64,000 nucleotides of DNA, taken from contig NZ_CP107921.1 in the NCBI RefSeq assembly GCF_036014215.1, positions 7,809,501 to 7,873,500 on the forward strand, in the 5' to 3' direction. The stretch comes from Streptomyces sp. NBC_00440 (GTDB lineage: Bacteria; Actinomycetota; Actinomycetes; Streptomycetales; Streptomycetaceae). Below the pieces are notes generated by a model. The model saw nothing but the letters and a program-made list of their open reading frames with translations, did no database searches and was not told the DNA's origin. Each line of letters opens with the position of its first letter. Position 1 is the first letter of the stretch. A program made the position numbers and the translations under genes. Of this stretch, positions 62,866 to 64,000 are shown piece after piece.

Positions 62866-63627
62866 TCAGCTGCGGATCGCCGAGAGCGTGGCCGAGATCT
62901 CGCGGGTGAGGGCGCGGGATCCCGTCTCGGAGAGCATCCAGTGGTCGGTCTTCAGCTCGACACTGCGGAAGAGCCGCTGAGTCTGCGCCGCCCAGCGGGG
63001 CTGCTCCGCCGCGGGCACCGTCGGGTCGTCCGCTCCGCGCGCCGTCAGAATCGGGACGGGGAGCGCCGCAGAGACGGTGTGCACGTAGCGGTCGAAGATG
63101 TCCCAGTCCGCACGCATGGGCCGTTCCAATAGGTCGAGGAGGTCGTCGTCGGCCAGGAGCGCGTCCGGCATCCCGCCCAGCGCGGCGGTACGCGCGAACA
63201 TGTCCTCGCGGGAGAGCCTGCTGGTGCCGGTGTCCGGAATGAGTTCCGGCGGTCGGCAACTGCAGATCACGAGCAGCCGCGGATTCGCACACGGCAGACG
63301 CACGAGCAGACGCGCGATCTCGAAGGCGACAAGAGATCCGGAGCAGTGCCCCAGCAGACCGTAGTCACCGGAGAAGGCGGCGAAGTCATCACGCGTCGCC
63401 GCCTCTTCGATCTCGGCCAACAGCGCATCCATCGTGTGGTGCGGCGCCTCGCGGACCCTGCGTCCACGCCCCGGCAGCAGCGCCCCGGTCACGGCGATGC
63501 CCTCCGCCCCTGCCGCTTCGCGGAGCGAGTGGAACAGTGTGGGTCCCGCCGCGATGTGCGGAAAGGCGAACAGCTCGAATCCGTCGGTTTCCCTCCGATA
63601 GGGAAACAGCTTACCGATGGGTGACAT
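62866..63627 (-). CDS. Type II thioesterase with Cys in the nucleophile position
   Basis: 253-aa alpha/beta hydrolase of the GrsT/RifR type: LFAFPHIAAGPTLFHSL, LPGRGRR, elbow LLGHCSGSLVAFE, Asp region LTARGADDP, and His in LKTDHWMLSE. The usual GHSxG is GHCSG, so the nucleophile is Cys unless the next Ser substitutes. Cys-type thioesterase domains are known in assembly lines that make strained rings (obafluorin, sulfazecin). Convergent with the FAAL gene (stop codons adjacent). ATG at 63627 after GGGAG. Confidence 0.85.
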   Translation of the reverse strand: MSPIGKLFPYRRETDGFELFAFPHIAAGPTLFHSLREAAGAEGIAVTGALLPGRGRRVREAPHHTMDALLAEIEEAATRDDFAAFSGDYGLLGHCSGSLVAFEIARLLVRLPCANPRLLVICSCRPPELIPDTGTSRLSREDMFARTAALGGMPDALLADDDLLDLLERPMRADWDIFDRYVHTVSAALPVPILTARGADDPTVPAAEQPRWAAQTQRLFRSVELKTDHWMLSETGSRALTREISATLSAIRS

Positions 63628-63758
63628 CAGTGCTCCCTCTGCTGGCGGCATCCGGGTACGCCCAGTCAACCCGGCCTGTGCGCAGGACTCCTGTCGGGTG
63701 TTCGAGTGACACACCTGCGACGTACGCGAGCCGGTACCCGTTTTCTGCGACGTCACCG

Positions 63759-64000
63759 ATGGCCGGGGCCGCCCTTACCGTGAACGCCGTGGCCTCTCAT
63801 CCTTCGCCCCATGCATCCGACCGGACAGACGTGACCCCCGCGGACGGCGCGCACGTCGCCGGGGACGGTCCGGCGCCTTCCCGGTCCGCCGTCGAGGAGG
63901 GCATCGGCGGGATCTTCCGCGACATCCTCCGGCGCGACGACGTAGGCGTGCTCGACGACTTCTTCGATCTCGGGGGAAGCTCGCTCATGGCGGTGCGGGC
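63759..64000 (+). CDS. NRPS, N-terminal carrier domain (runs off right edge)
   Basis: About 80 codons visible. After a polar leader comes a PCP: VEEGIGGIFRDILRRDDVGV, then LDDFFDLGGSSLMAVRA, with the phosphopantetheine Ser in GGSSL. So another synthetase starts with a carrier, as the gene at 38792-42259 does. The start is uncertain: ATG 63759, GTG 63780 or GTG 63789, none with a clear ribosome site. Divergent from the Cys-type thioesterase. Confidence 0.8.
   Translation, partial: MAGAALTVNAVASHPSPHASDRTDVTPADGAHVAGDGPAPSRSAVEEGIGGIFRDILRRDDVGVLDDFFDLGGSSLMAVR

Overview
The window is very GC-rich, with many GTG starts, tightly packed genes and stop/start overlaps of the ATGA/GTGA kind. Its families (DUF1707 protein, PadR plus multi-TM partner, class F sortase, SAM methyltransferase of the DUF574 type, B12-riboswitch-controlled metE, blaL/blaA/blaB-like beta-lactamase locus) point to a Streptomyces or close relative. 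No rRNA, tRNA or CRISPR array was seen.

Region by region. 1-3.75 kb: a sialic acid catabolic operon read leftward (nanA-nanK-nanE-nanT, the last cut by the window edge) with a divergent GntR regulator and a 27-bp dyad between them. 3.8-8.6 kb: small membrane protein, methyltransferase, threonine dehydratase-like PLP enzyme, DUF1707 protein and a GlcP-like sugar porter. 8.58-11.23 kb: two insertion sequences end to end, separated and bounded by three copies of CTAG: an IS5-type element that carries a passenger ORF, then an IS701-type element. 11.3-14.2 kb: a secreted GDSL esterase and a GH29 alpha-L-fucosidase. 14.4-17.3 kb: a class A beta-lactamase divergent from a LysR regulator and a cytoplasmic SxxK/SDN/KTG protein. 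17.3-38.6 kb: ordinary Streptomyces housekeeping and accessory genes: YciO/Sua5 protein, PadR pair, two TetR/aldo-keto reductase pairs with clear operators, M15-like lipoprotein, NHL beta-propeller protein, sortase, a purine cluster (2-oxoglutarate oxygenase with an apparent N-terminal frameshift, NCS2 permease, 8-oxoguanine deaminase), metE with its cobalamin riboswitch, etfBA with a TetR and shared operators, and a zinc-ribbon/OB-fold protein.

38.8-64 kb is the most interesting part: a hybrid NRPS-PKS natural-product locus that runs off the right edge. One leftward operon of five genes (54.0 to 38.8 kb) encodes a FemAB-like acyltransferase, a PKS module in the order KS-AT-KR-DH-carrier, a LanB-type lantibiotic dehydratase without an elimination domain, a thioesterase-adenylation protein whose adenylation domain (cysteine-like code) contains an inserted methyltransferase-like domain and which has no carrier of its own, and a carrier-C-A-carrier NRPS with a degenerate A domain. 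Four of the five are joined by 1-4 bp stop/start overlaps. Divergent from it lie a YcaQ/AlkZ-type HTH_42 DNA glycosylase and a metallophosphoesterase, plausible self-protection genes. Further right are an orphan LuxR-type regulator, a dienelactone hydrolase, an MDR oxidoreductase, a fatty-acyl-AMP ligase-ACP-C loading protein, a type II thioesterase with Cys in place of the nucleophilic Ser, and the start of another NRPS.

My reading of the locus is that an acyl chain is activated by the FAAL and elongated by NRPS and PKS modules, that cysteine is loaded in trans and possibly methylated, and that one or two enzymes of families that can use aminoacyl-tRNA (LanB, FemAB-like) add an amino acid outside normal NRPS logic. 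The glycosylase suggests the product or an intermediate damages DNA. These are inferences from domain content; I do not recognise a known product.
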